Below the pieces are notes generated by a model. That model was not told where the DNA came from. It ran no database searches and saw only the letters and a program-made list of their open reading frames with translations. This document shows, piece by piece, positions 7,460 through 17,054 of a stretch of 64,000 nt of DNA. Within the stretch, counting starts at the first letter, position 1. Every line of letters begins with the position of its first letter. The translations under genes were made by a program, and so were the position numbers. Location of the stretch: positions 62,001-126,000 of the forward strand of contig NZ_JANBVS010000011.1 in the NCBI RefSeq assembly GCF_024586915.1. Direction: 5' to 3'. Source of the stretch: Bradyrhizobium sp. SRS-191. Its GTDB lineage: Bacteria > Pseudomonadota > Alphaproteobacteria > Rhizobiales > Xanthobacteraceae.

Positions 7460-9442
7460 TTACGGCGCCGTCTGGGCCTCGATCTTGAACTGCGCCAGCG
7501 CGCTCGGCGGGTCGATCGCAATCAGCTGGGCGAGCTGCATGGCCGGCACCTTGGCGCGCGGCGAGAGCTTGAGCGTGAAGGTCTGGCGCGGCTTCTCGAC
7601 GAAGCGGCTCAGCGCATCGACGGCGCTCACAACGTCGGCATTGTCGGCGGCGACCTGCGCGCCGATCGCCTTGATGCTGTCGACCAGCGCCTTGCGCGCG
7701 GCATCGCGGGGGATCGAATGGCCGCGCGCGTAGTTGGCGACGAGCACGTCGACCGCGCCGAGATCGCGCAGCGTCAGCGCGAGGCCGGCCGCCTCGATCT
7801 TCTCGGCCGCCGTCATGGCCTGCTGCACGTCGACCGTGAAGACCTCGCGCGGCACCTGCGCCAGCGACACGTTGGCGGAAGCGGCGACGAGATTGCTGAC
7901 CTCGAGCTTGAACGGCTCCAGCGCGAAGGTCGCAGCGCTCTCGCTCCAGCCGAGGCCGAGATCGGCATCGAACGCCGCGGTGTCGATGCCGGCGACCAGC
8001 AGCGGCAGCAGCGCCGGATTGGACGGATCGAGCGGCCCGGCCATCTTGGCGACCAGCCGCGCCTTGGTCGGGATGGGACCGACGAACTGGCCCCAGTCGA
8101 GGCTGACATTGTCGATCTGCACCGGCTTGTCGCCGGCCTTGTAGGGCGTCGTCAGCGCCTTCAGCTCGACGCCATCAAGCATCTTGAACAACTCGGCGGC
8201 GTCGGCCGCGGCAGGCTTCGCGCCAGCGGCGGAATATTTGGCCGCGAAATGCATCAGGCCGGAGAAGTCGAAGCCCTTCAAGGCGAAGCGGCCGAGCTTG
8301 ACCGGCCCGTTGGGGGCGCGGCCGTCGAGGCCTTCCACCGCCATGTCGCCCTTGCCGTCCTTCAGGTCGAAGTGGATCTTCGCCAGCTTGAACGGGCCTT
8401 GCGGGGTTTCCACCACGAGGCCGCGGATCTCGGCATTGCGCATTGCGATGCCTTCATAGACGCCCGCTACCCGCTCCATCAGATCGCGCGCCTGCTCGGG
8501 CGTCGGCTGGGCGGCCGGCGCAGCAGGCAACGCCGCGATCAGCGCCGGCAGTTGCAGGCGCGAGGGGCGGACGTTGAATTCATCGAGCGTCGCACCGTCG
8601 ATGCGCATGCGCACACCGGCCGACGAGTTGATCTCGTAGGCTCCCATCGTGACCTTGCCGTAGACCCGGTAGGTGCGATCGTCCTTGGCGGCATCGGAAC
8701 TGAGCAGGGCGATGAGCGCATTGGTGTCCAGGTCGTGGTGAACGATGTCCGCGATGCGCCCCTGCATCTTGTCGGCCTTGCCGTCGGGCTGCTGCGGGCT
8801 CATCGTGAAGGTGACCTCGTCGAGCTTGTAGCTCGCGATCCGGCCGGCCTTGATGCCGTCGAAGGTCAGTCCGGAATAGGTGAACTCGGCCGGGCCCGTT
8901 GCGGCGCCGCCGTCCATGGTGCCCGTGGTGCGCGGCACGGTGATCGAGGTGGCGTTGATCGCGACGAACTGTTGGACGAGCGCCCGATAGACGTCGAGCG
9001 TTCCGGTGCCGGCGGGGATGGCGGCGAACCGGGCCGGGCCGGCGTAATCCTTCACCACCAGTTGCGGCAGCTTGTAGCTGAGGCGCAGCGCCGCGGGGCC
9101 GGCGGCCTGGCCGCTGATCGCCACGTCGTTCAGCTCGATGCTGGCAGCAGAAACGTGCTCGCTGTCGGGCTGGCTCAGGCCGGTCGCGGTGACGGTGCCG
9201 AAGCTCACGCCGGCCGGCGGCTGGCTGGCCGACTCGATCTTGACGTCGGCGATCGACAGCTTGCGGCTCCACAGGTCGAAGGCCACCTTGCCGTGACTGG
9301 CGGAGGCGCCATTCTGCCGGAGTTGTGCGAAGCTTGCCTCGACCTCACGCTCGGCGCGGGCCTGGGCGTACCAGGGGACGCCCAAAAAGCCGGCAACGCC
9401 GAGCGCAACCGCGACGAGAACGCCAATCACAATCCGCTTCAT
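7460..9442 (-). CDS. Large membrane-anchored envelope protein of unknown function
   Basis: A 660-residue protein with an N-terminal hydrophobic anchor (residues 4-24) and the rest predicted outside the cytoplasm. The body is beta-rich and repetitive, with phrases such as FTYSGLTFDGIKAGRIASYKL and GRFALKGFDFSGLMHFA, resembling proteins built from repeated lipid-groove-like or DUF945-type units. I do not recognise a catalytic motif. A strong GGGAG ribosome-binding site precedes the ATG. It stands alone, divergent from the malic enzyme gene. A role in envelope structure or lipid handling is possible but only a guess. Confidence 0.75.
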   Translation of the reverse strand: MKRIVIGVLVAVALGVAGFLGVPWYAQARAEREVEASFAQLRQNGASASHGKVAFDLWSRKLSIADVKIESASQPPAGVSFGTVTATGLSQPDSEHVSAASIELNDVAISGQAAGPAALRLSYKLPQLVVKDYAGPARFAAIPAGTGTLDVYRALVQQFVAINATSITVPRTTGTMDGGAATGPAEFTYSGLTFDGIKAGRIASYKLDEVTFTMSPQQPDGKADKMQGRIADIVHHDLDTNALIALLSSDAAKDDRTYRVYGKVTMGAYEINSSAGVRMRIDGATLDEFNVRPSRLQLPALIAALPAAPAAQPTPEQARDLMERVAGVYEGIAMRNAEIRGLVVETPQGPFKLAKIHFDLKDGKGDMAVEGLDGRAPNGPVKLGRFALKGFDFSGLMHFAAKYSAAGAKPAAADAAELFKMLDGVELKALTTPYKAGDKPVQIDNVSLDWGQFVGPIPTKARLVAKMAGPLDPSNPALLPLLVAGIDTAAFDADLGLGWSESAATFALEPFKLEVSNLVAASANVSLAQVPREVFTVDVQQAMTAAEKIEAAGLALTLRDLGAVDVLVANYARGHSIPRDAARKALVDSIKAIGAQVAADNADVVSAVDALSRFVEKPRQTFTLKLSPRAKVPAMQLAQLIAIDPPSALAQFKIEAQTAP

Positions 9443-9712
9443 TCAATCTGCTCCCGCAAAGCGCCTCAGGCAGCGCAAGGGTCGTGGTTTGAGGGTCGTG
9501 GTTTGATGGTCATGGTGTTGGCAGGGCGGATCGGATAGGGATGTGCCTCTGCCAACTTGAGAATTTGCTGCCCCTGGTCTGTTCCCGGACATGGTTTCCG
9601 ATGTTGCATGAAAACCGCTCAGCGTGCATCACATGCGGTTCCACCGGCCGGAAAAAACGCGTCCTGAACGCGCCTCACGAGACCGACCGGGGTCGGAAAC
9701 GCTGGAGCACGT

Positions 9713-12025
9713 ATGTCGTCGTCCTATTCTGAAGATCTTCGTTCCGCAGCGCTGGCCTATCACCGGCTGCCGCGGCCCGGCAAGCTGGAGATCCAGGCCT
9801 CCAAGCCGCTCGCCAACCAGCGTGACCTCGCGCTGGCCTATTCCCCGGGCGTGGCGGCAGCGTGCACCGAAATCGCCAACAACCCGGCCGAGGCGGCCTC
9901 GCTGACGGCGCGCGCCAACCTCGTGGCCGTCGTCTCCAACGGGACCGCCGTGCTCGGGCTCGGCAATATCGGCCCGCTGGCCTCCAAGCCGGTCATGGAG
10001 GGTAAGGCGGTCCTGTTCAAGAAATTCGCCGGCATCGACGTCTTCGACATCGAGATCAATGCCGAGACGATCGACCGGGTGGTCGAGACGGTGGCGGCGC
10101 TGGAGCCGACCTTCGGCGGCATCAACCTGGAGGACATCAAGGGACCGGAGTGCTTCGAGATCGAGGCGCGGCTCAAGGAGCGGATGAAGATCCCGGTCTT
10201 CCATGACGACCAGCACGGCACCGCGATCATCGTCGGCGCCGCGATCAAGAACGCGCTGTCGCTGGCCGGCAAGCAGCTGTCCGAGGTCAAGATCGTGACG
10301 TCAGGCGCGGGCGCCGCCGCGATCGCCTGCCTCAATCTGCTGGTCTCGATGGGCGCGAAACGCGAGAACATCTGGGTCTGCGACATCGACGGCGTGGTGC
10401 ATGAGGGGCGCAACACGCTGATGGATCCGTGGAAGGCGGTCTATGCGCAGAAGACCGACAAGCGGACGCTCGCCGAAGTCATCGGCGGCGCCGACCTCTT
10501 CTTAGGCCTGTCCGCCGGCGGCGTGCTGAAGCAGGAGCTGCTGAAGCAGATGGCCGAGAAGCCGTTGATCATGGCGCTCGCCAATCCGAATCCGGAGATC
10601 ATGCCGGAGGAGGCGCGTGCGGCGCGGCCGGACGCGATGATCTGCACCGGACGTTCGGACTTCCCGAACCAGGTCAACAACGTCCTCTGCTTCCCGTTCA
10701 TCTTCCGCGGCGCACTCGACGTCGGCGCCACCGCGATCAACGAGGCGATGAAGCAGGCCGCGGTCGACGCGATCGCGCAGCTCGCCCAGGACCCGCCGTC
10801 GGATGCGGTGTCGCGCGGCTTCGACACCGGCGAGACGCAGGGGTTTGGCCCGGGCTCGCTGATCCCCTCGCCATTCGATCCGCGCCTGATCCTGCGCATT
10901 GCGCCGGCCGTCGCCAAGGCCGCGATGGAGTCGGGCGTCGCCACCCGGCCGATCACCAATTTCGACGAATATACCGCGCTGCTCGAGCGCTTCGCGTTCC
11001 GCTCCGGCCTCGTCATGAAGCCGGTGTTTGCCAAGGCGAAAGCCCAGCCGGTGCGCGTGATCTATGCCGAGGGCGAGGACGAGCGCGTGCTGCGCGCCAC
11101 CCAGGTGGTGCTGGAGGAGAAGCTGGCGCGGCCGATCCTGGTGGGACGTCCGAGCGTCGTCGAGGCGCGCATCAAGCGCTTCGGCCTGTCGATCAAGGCC
11201 GGGCGCGACTTCGACCTCGTCAACCCCGAGGACGATCCGCGCTATCGCTCCTATGTGCAGAGCTACATCGAGATCGCCGGCCGCCGCGGTGTGACGCCGG
11301 ATGCGGCGCGCACGGTGGTGCGCACCAACGCCACCGTCATCGCCGCGCTCGCGGTGGTCCGGGGCGAGGCGGATGCGATGATCTGCGGCGTCGAGGGCCG
11401 CTACATGAGCCATCTGCGCCATGTCCGCGAGATCATCGGCTTCATGCCGGGTGTCAGCGACTACGCGGCGCTGGCGCTTACCATCACCAGCAAGGGCGCC
11501 TATTTCATCGGCGACACCCAGGTGCGGCCCGATCCGACCGCCGAGGAGCTCGCCGAGATGGCCTCGCTCGCGGCCAATCACGTCACGCGCTTCAACATCA
11601 AGCCGAAGATCGCCTTCGTCTCGCACTCCGATTTCGGCGGTTACGACACCGAGTCCTCGCGCAAGATGCGGCAGGCCACCGCGCTGCTGAAGCAGCATCG
11701 TCCGGACCTCGAGGCCGACGGTGAGATGCAGGGCGACACCGCGCTGTCGGCGACCGCGCGCAAGGCGATCCTGCCGCATTCGGATCTCGAAGGCTCGGCC
11801 AACGTGCTGATCATGCCGAACCTCGATGCCGCCAACGTCGCCTATCAGATGATCAAGGTGCTGGCGGATGCGGTTCCCGTGGGACCGATCCTGATCGGAC
11901 CGGCGAGGCCGGCGCACATCCTCACCCCGTCGGTGACGGCGCGCGGCATTCTCAACATGACGGCGGTCGCCGCCGTCGAGGCGCAGGAGCGGGCGGGGAG
12001 GGCGCAGCCGACGCTGTTCGCGTGA
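9713..12025 (+). CDS. maeB: NADP-dependent malic enzyme with C-terminal phosphotransacetylase-like domain
   Basis: A 770-residue two-domain protein. Residues 1-430 are the malic enzyme: AYSPGVAAAC near 42-51, the substrate and metal region VFHDDQHGTAII at about 161-172, and the nucleotide fold VTSGAGAAAIACL. Residues about 440-765 match phosphotransacetylase and in such fusions regulate rather than catalyse. The enzyme converts malate to pyruvate and CO2 in the cytosol, linking dicarboxylate use to acetyl-CoA supply. Rhizobia have NAD (Dme) and NADP (Tme) versions of this architecture; the cofactor cannot be settled by eye. GGAGC lies ahead of the ATG. Confidence 0.93.
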   Translation: MSSSYSEDLRSAALAYHRLPRPGKLEIQASKPLANQRDLALAYSPGVAAACTEIANNPAEAASLTARANLVAVVSNGTAVLGLGNIGPLASKPVMEGKAVLFKKFAGIDVFDIEINAETIDRVVETVAALEPTFGGINLEDIKGPECFEIEARLKERMKIPVFHDDQHGTAIIVGAAIKNALSLAGKQLSEVKIVTSGAGAAAIACLNLLVSMGAKRENIWVCDIDGVVHEGRNTLMDPWKAVYAQKTDKRTLAEVIGGADLFLGLSAGGVLKQELLKQMAEKPLIMALANPNPEIMPEEARAARPDAMICTGRSDFPNQVNNVLCFPFIFRGALDVGATAINEAMKQAAVDAIAQLAQDPPSDAVSRGFDTGETQGFGPGSLIPSPFDPRLILRIAPAVAKAAMESGVATRPITNFDEYTALLERFAFRSGLVMKPVFAKAKAQPVRVIYAEGEDERVLRATQVVLEEKLARPILVGRPSVVEARIKRFGLSIKAGRDFDLVNPEDDPRYRSYVQSYIEIAGRRGVTPDAARTVVRTNATVIAALAVVRGEADAMICGVEGRYMSHLRHVREIIGFMPGVSDYAALALTITSKGAYFIGDTQVRPDPTAEELAEMASLAANHVTRFNIKPKIAFVSHSDFGGYDTESSRKMRQATALLKQHRPDLEADGEMQGDTALSATARKAILPHSDLEGSANVLIMPNLDAANVAYQMIKVLADAVPVGPILIGPARPAHILTPSVTARGILNMTAVAAVEAQERAGRAQPTLFA

Positions 12026-12173
12026 TCGTATTGACGTGATCGAAGTGTGGCGGAATTCGTCCGGTTTCGGTCGCATTCCGCCCGCCTTTGTTGGTGAAAA
12101 GCGTTCGCGACGTCACATATCCGGCCCGGCGGGCCGGCGACACATCGTTTGAAGTTGATCCGTGAGGGCGAGA

Positions 12174-12629
12174 ATGCCGGGTTTCATTACGTTCGGGCGC
12201 GTTCTGTTCGCCGTGATCTTCATCTATTCAGGCGCGACCAAGCTGTTCGGCATTCCGGTGACGGCCGATATCATTGCCGCCAAGGTCACGATTCCCGCCG
12301 TGCTCGCGCCGTATGCGGCGCAGCTCGAGGCGGCGGCGAAGATGCCGATGCCGCAGATCCTGGCGATTGCCTCCGGCGCCTTCGAGGTGTTCGCCGGCGC
12401 GATGATCGCGCTGAACTTCCTCGGGCGGTTCTTCGCGGCGCTGATGATCCTCTTCGTCGGCGCGACGATCTTCTATTTCCACGATTTCTGGAACCAGACC
12501 CCGCCCGACAACGCCAAGACCCTGATCGACGCGCTGAAGAATCTCTCGATCATCGGCGCGCTGTTCATGATCTTCGGCTACGGCAAGGGACCAAAGGCGC
12601 CGGAGCAGAGCGCCTATGGCGACATCTGA
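12174..12629 (+). CDS. DoxX family membrane protein
   Basis: The ATG at 12174 is preceded by AGGGCGAGA; a GTG four codons earlier is less likely. The 151-residue product has four hydrophobic helices. The first contains the DoxX signature GRVLFAVIFIYSGATKLFG, in which the Ser-Gly-x-x-Lys stretch is typical. DoxX proteins are inner-membrane, quinone-related or redox-associated proteins of mostly uncertain role. It follows maeB by about 150 bp, with a GGCCCGGCGGGCC palindrome near 12122-12138 between them, and is probably transcribed separately. Confidence 0.85.
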   Translation: MPGFITFGRVLFAVIFIYSGATKLFGIPVTADIIAAKVTIPAVLAPYAAQLEAAAKMPMPQILAIASGAFEVFAGAMIALNFLGRFFAALMILFVGATIFYFHDFWNQTPPDNAKTLIDALKNLSIIGALFMIFGYGKGPKAPEQSAYGDI

Positions 12630-12638
12630 CGGCCCGGA

Positions 12639-13199
12639 TCAGGACGCGCGCTGCCAGGCGGTGACGCTGACGTCGTCGGCGGGATCGAGCATCAGCTGAT
12701 TGGCGGGTGTCATGCCGTGCGCCGTCAGCACCTGCTGCGGCGACCGGCCGGGGCCGACCTCGGTGAAGCAGGGCGCGCCGCCGGGCAGTTGCACGCGGGG
12801 GGCGAACGACAGGAAGAACGTGTCGTAGCGGTCCATGAACATGTCGAACACGACAGGACCCCCGATGACCGCAACGGTGCCGGTCGTGACGCCGGCGGCC
12901 TCGCAGGCCTGCTCGAACGAGGCACCGGCGGGGTTCCACAGCGTGGAGAGCGGCTTCTCCGGATCAGGCGCCAGCGCCGCGATCTTGCTGGTCACGATCA
13001 GCCGCTTGCGCTTCGGCGAGTTCGGCTGGTCCTCATAGGAGTTGCGGCCGTGGACGATCAAATCGGCGCCGTCGAGCGCGCTGGAGAAAAACTCGGCGTC
13101 GCCCGGGAATTTGAGAACCCCGGGCATCACATTGTCAGCATCGGCCAACATGCCGTCGGCCGATACGATCACGTAACCTTCGATACGAAGCTTGGTCAC
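12639..13199 (-). CDS. Dihydrofolate reductase / RibD C-terminal domain family protein
   Basis: A 186-residue protein read from a GTG start. It has the DHFR-like fold of the RibD C-terminal family: EGYVIVSADGMLAD at the start, a central GADLIVHGRNSYED, RLIVTSKI, and the nucleotide-binding VAVIGGPVVFDMF. It likely reduces a pterin, flavin precursor or related compound with NAD(P)H, but stand-alone members are functionally undefined. It begins 19 bp after the stop of the polysaccharide deacetylase gene on the same strand, so the two may share a transcript without an evident shared role. Confidence 0.82.
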   Translation of the reverse strand: MTKLRIEGYVIVSADGMLADADNVMPGVLKFPGDAEFFSSALDGADLIVHGRNSYEDQPNSPKRKRLIVTSKIAALAPDPEKPLSTLWNPAGASFEQACEAAGVTTGTVAVIGGPVVFDMFMDRYDTFFLSFAPRVQLPGGAPCFTEVGPGRSPQQVLTAHGMTPANQLMLDPADDVSVTAWQRAS

Positions 13200-13218
13200 T
13201 GACGAAAGGAATCCTGTC

Positions 13219-14178
13219 TCATTCGGACACTGTCGTCACAACGCTCGAGACCGGCCTTTGGCTCACCGTCGGCAGCTTCGCAACCTTGGCAAGCTGCTCG
13301 TCATATTGCGGCAGCGACTGCACCGGCGCCTTGGCGCGCATCGCGACCACCTTGTAGCCGCCGGCCTTCAGGCGGCGCAGCATCTCGGGCAGGGCTTCGG
13401 CGGTGTGCTTGTGGAAGTCGTGCATCAGGATGATGCCCTTGCCGAGCTTGTCGAGCTTCTTGAAGGTGACGTCGAGCACGGCTTGCGCGTTCTTCGCCTT
13501 GAAGTCGAACGAGTCGAGGTCGCAGGAGAAGATGCCGATGTTGCGGGTGCCGAGATAGGTCACCATCTCCGGCGGGTGCTGCAGTGCCGGGAAGCGGAAG
13601 AACGGCGCGGGCGAGTTGCCGCCGAGTGCCCACTTCACGGCGCTGATGCCGAGCTCGATCTCTTCCTTGCGCTGGTCGTCGGTCAGTTTCTTGTTGGTCA
13701 GCGCCGCATGCGACCAAGTGTGCGTGCCGACCGTGTGGCCGGCGTTGTAGACCTGCTTGAGGATCTCCGGATAGTAGGTCGCGTGCTTGCCGATGATGAA
13801 GAAGATGCCCGTCGTGCACTGGTCGGCGAGCGCCTTGAGCACACCGGGGGTGTTCTCCGGCCACGGGCCGTCGTCGAAGGTCAGGACGACCTCGTGGTCC
13901 TTGAGGAAGTCGAGGTCCTTGAAGTGCTCGAAGCCGAAGCCGGGGCCGCCGGTCGTGTCGATCTCGACGGTGCGGCCGACGCCGAGCGCCTCGGGGTTCA
14001 TGCAGGGCGCGCGCGGTGGCTGAGCCTGGGGGGCGGCCGCTTGGGCTGCGACCGGAGCCGGAGCTGCAGCGGGGGTCGGCGCTGCCGCCGTCCGCTGCGC
14101 CTGCGACCAGGCGGCGCCAGACGCCAACAGCGAGGCCGCCAGAGAACCTGCGAACACCAATCCAGCCGCAATCCGCAT
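13219..14178 (-). CDS. Secreted polysaccharide deacetylase (NodB-homology domain)
   Basis: A 319-residue protein with a signal peptide (about 1-26), an Ala/Pro linker (30-58) and a carbohydrate-esterase family 4 domain. Motif 1 TFDDGP is at 100-105 with both aspartates, and the zinc-binding motif HTWSH is at 153-157. It should remove N- or O-acetyl groups from a glycan such as peptidoglycan or an exopolysaccharide in the periplasm. Bradyrhizobium also uses this fold for NodB, but no nod genes are near, so this is not NodB. GAGGAAACACG precedes the ATG. Confidence 0.9.
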   Translation of the reverse strand: MRIAAGLVFAGSLAASLLASGAAWSQAQRTAAAPTPAAAPAPVAAQAAAPQAQPPRAPCMNPEALGVGRTVEIDTTGGPGFGFEHFKDLDFLKDHEVVLTFDDGPWPENTPGVLKALADQCTTGIFFIIGKHATYYPEILKQVYNAGHTVGTHTWSHAALTNKKLTDDQRKEEIELGISAVKWALGGNSPAPFFRFPALQHPPEMVTYLGTRNIGIFSCDLDSFDFKAKNAQAVLDVTFKKLDKLGKGIILMHDFHKHTAEALPEMLRRLKAGGYKVVAMRAKAPVQSLPQYDEQLAKVAKLPTVSQRPVSSVVTTVSE

Positions 14179-14352
14179 CGTGTTTCCTCGGGGGTTGTTG
14201 CAACGGGAGCGTCGGGGATCCAGAGTCGCTCCACCATCCGGCTTGGGATACTACCCCAGCGGCCGGATCGGCGCCAAAAGGAAACGAGGCAAAAACACGG
14301 GGAAGTTGCCGGCTCCCGCCGCATTCTTGCCAAGTGTTGCCTAAAGTGTTGG

Positions 14353-14928
14353 TCAGCCGGCCGCGAGCATCCGGGCGACAGCGGTCTTGACCCGCGTATC
14401 GGTCGGCTCGACCGAGGAGGCGAACACGTCGGCGATGTAGCCGTCGCGTCCGATCAGGTACTTGTGGAAATTCCAGCGCGGGGTGTCCTTCGGACGGGCC
14501 TCCGCCGCCCAGCGGTAGAACGGATGGGCGTTGGAGCCTGTGACGACCGCCTTCGAGGTCATCGGGAAGGTCACGCCGTATTCCTTGTTGGCGAGCTGCG
14601 CGATGTCGCCGCCGATGCCCGGCTCCTGGTTGAAGTCGTTGGATGGTACCGCAATGATGGTCAGGCCGCGCTCATGGAACTCGCTCCAGAGCTGCTGCAG
14701 CCCGGTGTACTGGGGCGTGTAGCCGCACTGCGAGGCCGTGTTCACCACCATGACTGGTTTGCCGGCAAGATCGGCCAGGCGTATCGGCTCGCCCGACGGC
14801 ACCGGGAAGGAGAAGCGGTAAGCCGTGGTCTTGCTCACCGCACTGTCGGCCAGAGCCGCGCGCGACGCGAGCAGCGTGCCTGACAAGGACGCGCCGAGGC
14901 CGAGAACAACCATCCTGCGATCGATCAT
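14353..14928 (-). CDS. Exported glutathione peroxidase (Cys type)
   Basis: A 191-residue thioredoxin-fold peroxidase. The peroxidatic cysteine is Cys68 in NTASQCGYTPQY, and the WNF motif appears in RWNFHKYLI. The family's Gln region is SNDFNQEPG. The N-terminus (DRRMVVLGLGASLSGTLLA then ALA) looks like a Tat or Sec signal peptide, so it may act in the periplasm, which is unusual for this mostly cytosolic family. It reduces hydroperoxides, usually with thioredoxin-like donors in bacteria. AGGGAG lies before the ATG. Confidence 0.9.
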   Translation of the reverse strand: MIDRRMVVLGLGASLSGTLLASRAALADSAVSKTTAYRFSFPVPSGEPIRLADLAGKPVMVVNTASQCGYTPQYTGLQQLWSEFHERGLTIIAVPSNDFNQEPGIGGDIAQLANKEYGVTFPMTSKAVVTGSNAHPFYRWAAEARPKDTPRWNFHKYLIGRDGYIADVFASSVEPTDTRVKTAVARMLAAG

Positions 14929-15082
14929 GTGAATCTCCCTGTGCAGAGTCAGCCCCGTCAGCAGGCATGCGCCCGCACTCAGCCGGCCGTTCTATCAACG
15001 GGCGCGGCGTGGTGTTGGATCATGCTGCTTTCCAGCAAGGGATACCCTTGCCCTGGGGCGGAAAGAGGGAGGTCGTCGGTCG

Positions 15083-16831
15083 TCAGCGCAGCGAAACGAT
15101 GAACTCGGTGCCTTCGCCGGTCTCGCCCTGATTGATGCCCTGGTCGGAGACGATCAGCGAACTTCCGGTCGACAGCGCCTCACCGAGCCAGGCCATGACG
15201 TCGGCAGGAATGGTGATGCGGTCGAGCGCTTCGGACGGCGTGCTCAACACGACCGCCGGCTTCGCTTCGACATGCGCATCCGCGACCTTCTTGCCGCGTC
15301 GGACCGCCTTGTCGGCACCGTCATTCGCCGCGACGGCGCGCGCCGAGGTCGGCAGCGAGATCACCGTCCAGCGCATCGTTGCGGGATCCGCCTTGTCAGC
15401 TGCCGCGGTAAACACATGCGTGCCGAGCGGCTTGTCGGAGGGCGCGATCGTCACCGGCGTGTTGAACACCGGCGCGAAGTTCTGCCGGACATAGAGCTTG
15501 GAGTCCTTGCGGCTGATGAAGATCGCGATCTGGCTGTTGCGCTTCAACTCCGGCTTCGGCGCGATCGGCTTGTCGGGCGCGGCCACGCGGGACTGATCCT
15601 TGTTGAGATCGTTGGCATCGGCGGGCTTTGCCGGAGCGTCTGCGGTCGTCGGGGACGGTGCCCCAGGCTGGTCCGCGATCTTCGCGTCACCGGGCTTTGT
15701 GTCGGCGGGCGTTGCTTCGGCAGGCGTTGCTTCGGCCTTGGCTTCAGCGGGCTTGACCTCGGTGGTGGATCCCGTCGCCTCCGCGTTGCTCTTTTCGCCA
15801 GGAGCCGGCTGGCTGGCCAGAGCCGGTCCGGTGTCGCCCGCGGCCGGCTTGCGCTCGTCCGGAGTTGCGGCTTCCGCCTTGACCGACGCGGCCCCGGCCT
15901 CGCTTGTCGTCGTGTCGGCGACGGCCGGCTTCAGATCGGCGGCGGCGTTCGTGTCGCGGCGCAATGCTTCGGCGCTCGGCGACGCGTCCGAGGTCAGGGC
16001 CGGCACGCCGGTGGCATTGCTGGCGTCCGCGGTTCGTAACTGACGGGCGGCTGCACTGATGTCTGCTATGGCCGGGCCGCCCTCGGCATGGCCGATCGTT
16101 GTGCGCAGGTCGATGGTCGCGACCGTGATGGTCGGTGTCGCCACGGCTGCGCCCTTGTCCGACTTGGCCGCAGGAGCGCTGGCGTCGGGCTGCGCCGAGG
16201 CGCTCGGCTGCGGCGCCTTTAGCGCGGCGAGCATCGGGTGCGAGAAGCTGGCCGGGGCCACTTCACCCGGCGTCACGAGAACGCGTGATCCCATCCGCGT
16301 CCAGCCGTAGATCTTGGGTGCAAAGCTCGCGGGCATGCGGATGCAGCCATGCGAGGCGGGATAGCCCGGAAGAACGCCGGCATGGAGCGCGACACCCGAC
16401 CAGGTGATGCGCTGCATGAACGGCATCGGCGCGCCGCTGTAGATGTTTGAGCGATGGAATTTCTGCTTCTGGATGACGCTGAACACGCCCATCGGCGTGG
16501 AGTGTCCCTTCATGCCGGTCGAGACCGGAGCCTCGGCGAACAGGCCGTTGGCGTCATACACCTTGACCTGCTGCTTGTTGATCGACACGGCGATCGTGAG
16601 GGGCCCCTGCGGCTTGGCAGCTTCCTTCTCGATCGTGGCGGTCTTCTTGGCCTTCGGCTTGCGCGGCTGCACGGCCGGGCGCAACGGCGGAGCGATGGTG
16701 ACAGGCTGCTGGTCGTTCCAATAGTAATAAGACGCTGCGTCAGCCCATGGTGTTGCGGCTAGGACAAGCGGTACTGAAACAATTGCTGCACAAAAGAACC
16801 GCCCCCTGGCGGCTGCACGAACGCAGAGCAT
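15083..16831 (-). CDS. L,D-transpeptidase (YkuD) with long Ala/Pro-rich tail
   Basis: A 582-residue envelope protein with a signal peptide (about 1-33) and a YkuD domain at about 78-195. The catalytic motif HGCIRMP is at 161-167 (Cys163), and the usual STGMKGHSTPMGVFSV stretch precedes it. Such enzymes make 3-3 peptidoglycan cross-links or attach proteins to the wall. Residues about 200-425 are low-complexity Ala/Pro/Lys. Residues about 430-500 resemble the first half of a second YkuD domain (IAIFISRKDSKLYVR then DKPLGTHVFT) with no HGC motif. The gene is divergent from creA. Confidence 0.88.
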   Translation of the reverse strand: MLCVRAAARGRFFCAAIVSVPLVLAATPWADAASYYYWNDQQPVTIAPPLRPAVQPRKPKAKKTATIEKEAAKPQGPLTIAVSINKQQVKVYDANGLFAEAPVSTGMKGHSTPMGVFSVIQKQKFHRSNIYSGAPMPFMQRITWSGVALHAGVLPGYPASHGCIRMPASFAPKIYGWTRMGSRVLVTPGEVAPASFSHPMLAALKAPQPSASAQPDASAPAAKSDKGAAVATPTITVATIDLRTTIGHAEGGPAIADISAAARQLRTADASNATGVPALTSDASPSAEALRRDTNAAADLKPAVADTTTSEAGAASVKAEAATPDERKPAAGDTGPALASQPAPGEKSNAEATGSTTEVKPAEAKAEATPAEATPADTKPGDAKIADQPGAPSPTTADAPAKPADANDLNKDQSRVAAPDKPIAPKPELKRNSQIAIFISRKDSKLYVRQNFAPVFNTPVTIAPSDKPLGTHVFTAAADKADPATMRWTVISLPTSARAVAANDGADKAVRRGKKVADAHVEAKPAVVLSTPSEALDRITIPADVMAWLGEALSTGSSLIVSDQGINQGETGEGTEFIVSLR

Positions 16832-17054
16832 TCCGGCAAATCCTCAAGAACCATCTGGTCTTTAGTGTCGCAGACGGAGTCTGCGTTCACCAGCTTGGGG
16901 CTTCTGCCGCCCTGATTTTCGTTCCAATCGTAGCAGAAAAGCCTCACATCCCGTTAAACGCGCATCGCGCAGCGGCAGGCCGTGCCTTCCTTGCAGGCGT
17001 TTGTGTTCCTACATGGGCGTTACGCCGAGCATCGGCGGTATAACGGAGACCGAC

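Noticed and set aside
7388..9538. Plus-strand frame of 716 codons opposite the envelope protein gene
   Set aside because: It is antisense to a gene with a signal anchor and a good ribosome-binding site; the product is Arg/Gly/Asp-rich and motif-free.
13219..14178. Nodulation gene nodB
   Set aside because: The polysaccharide deacetylase has the NodB fold but carries a signal peptide and is far from any nod genes, unlike cytosolic NodB.
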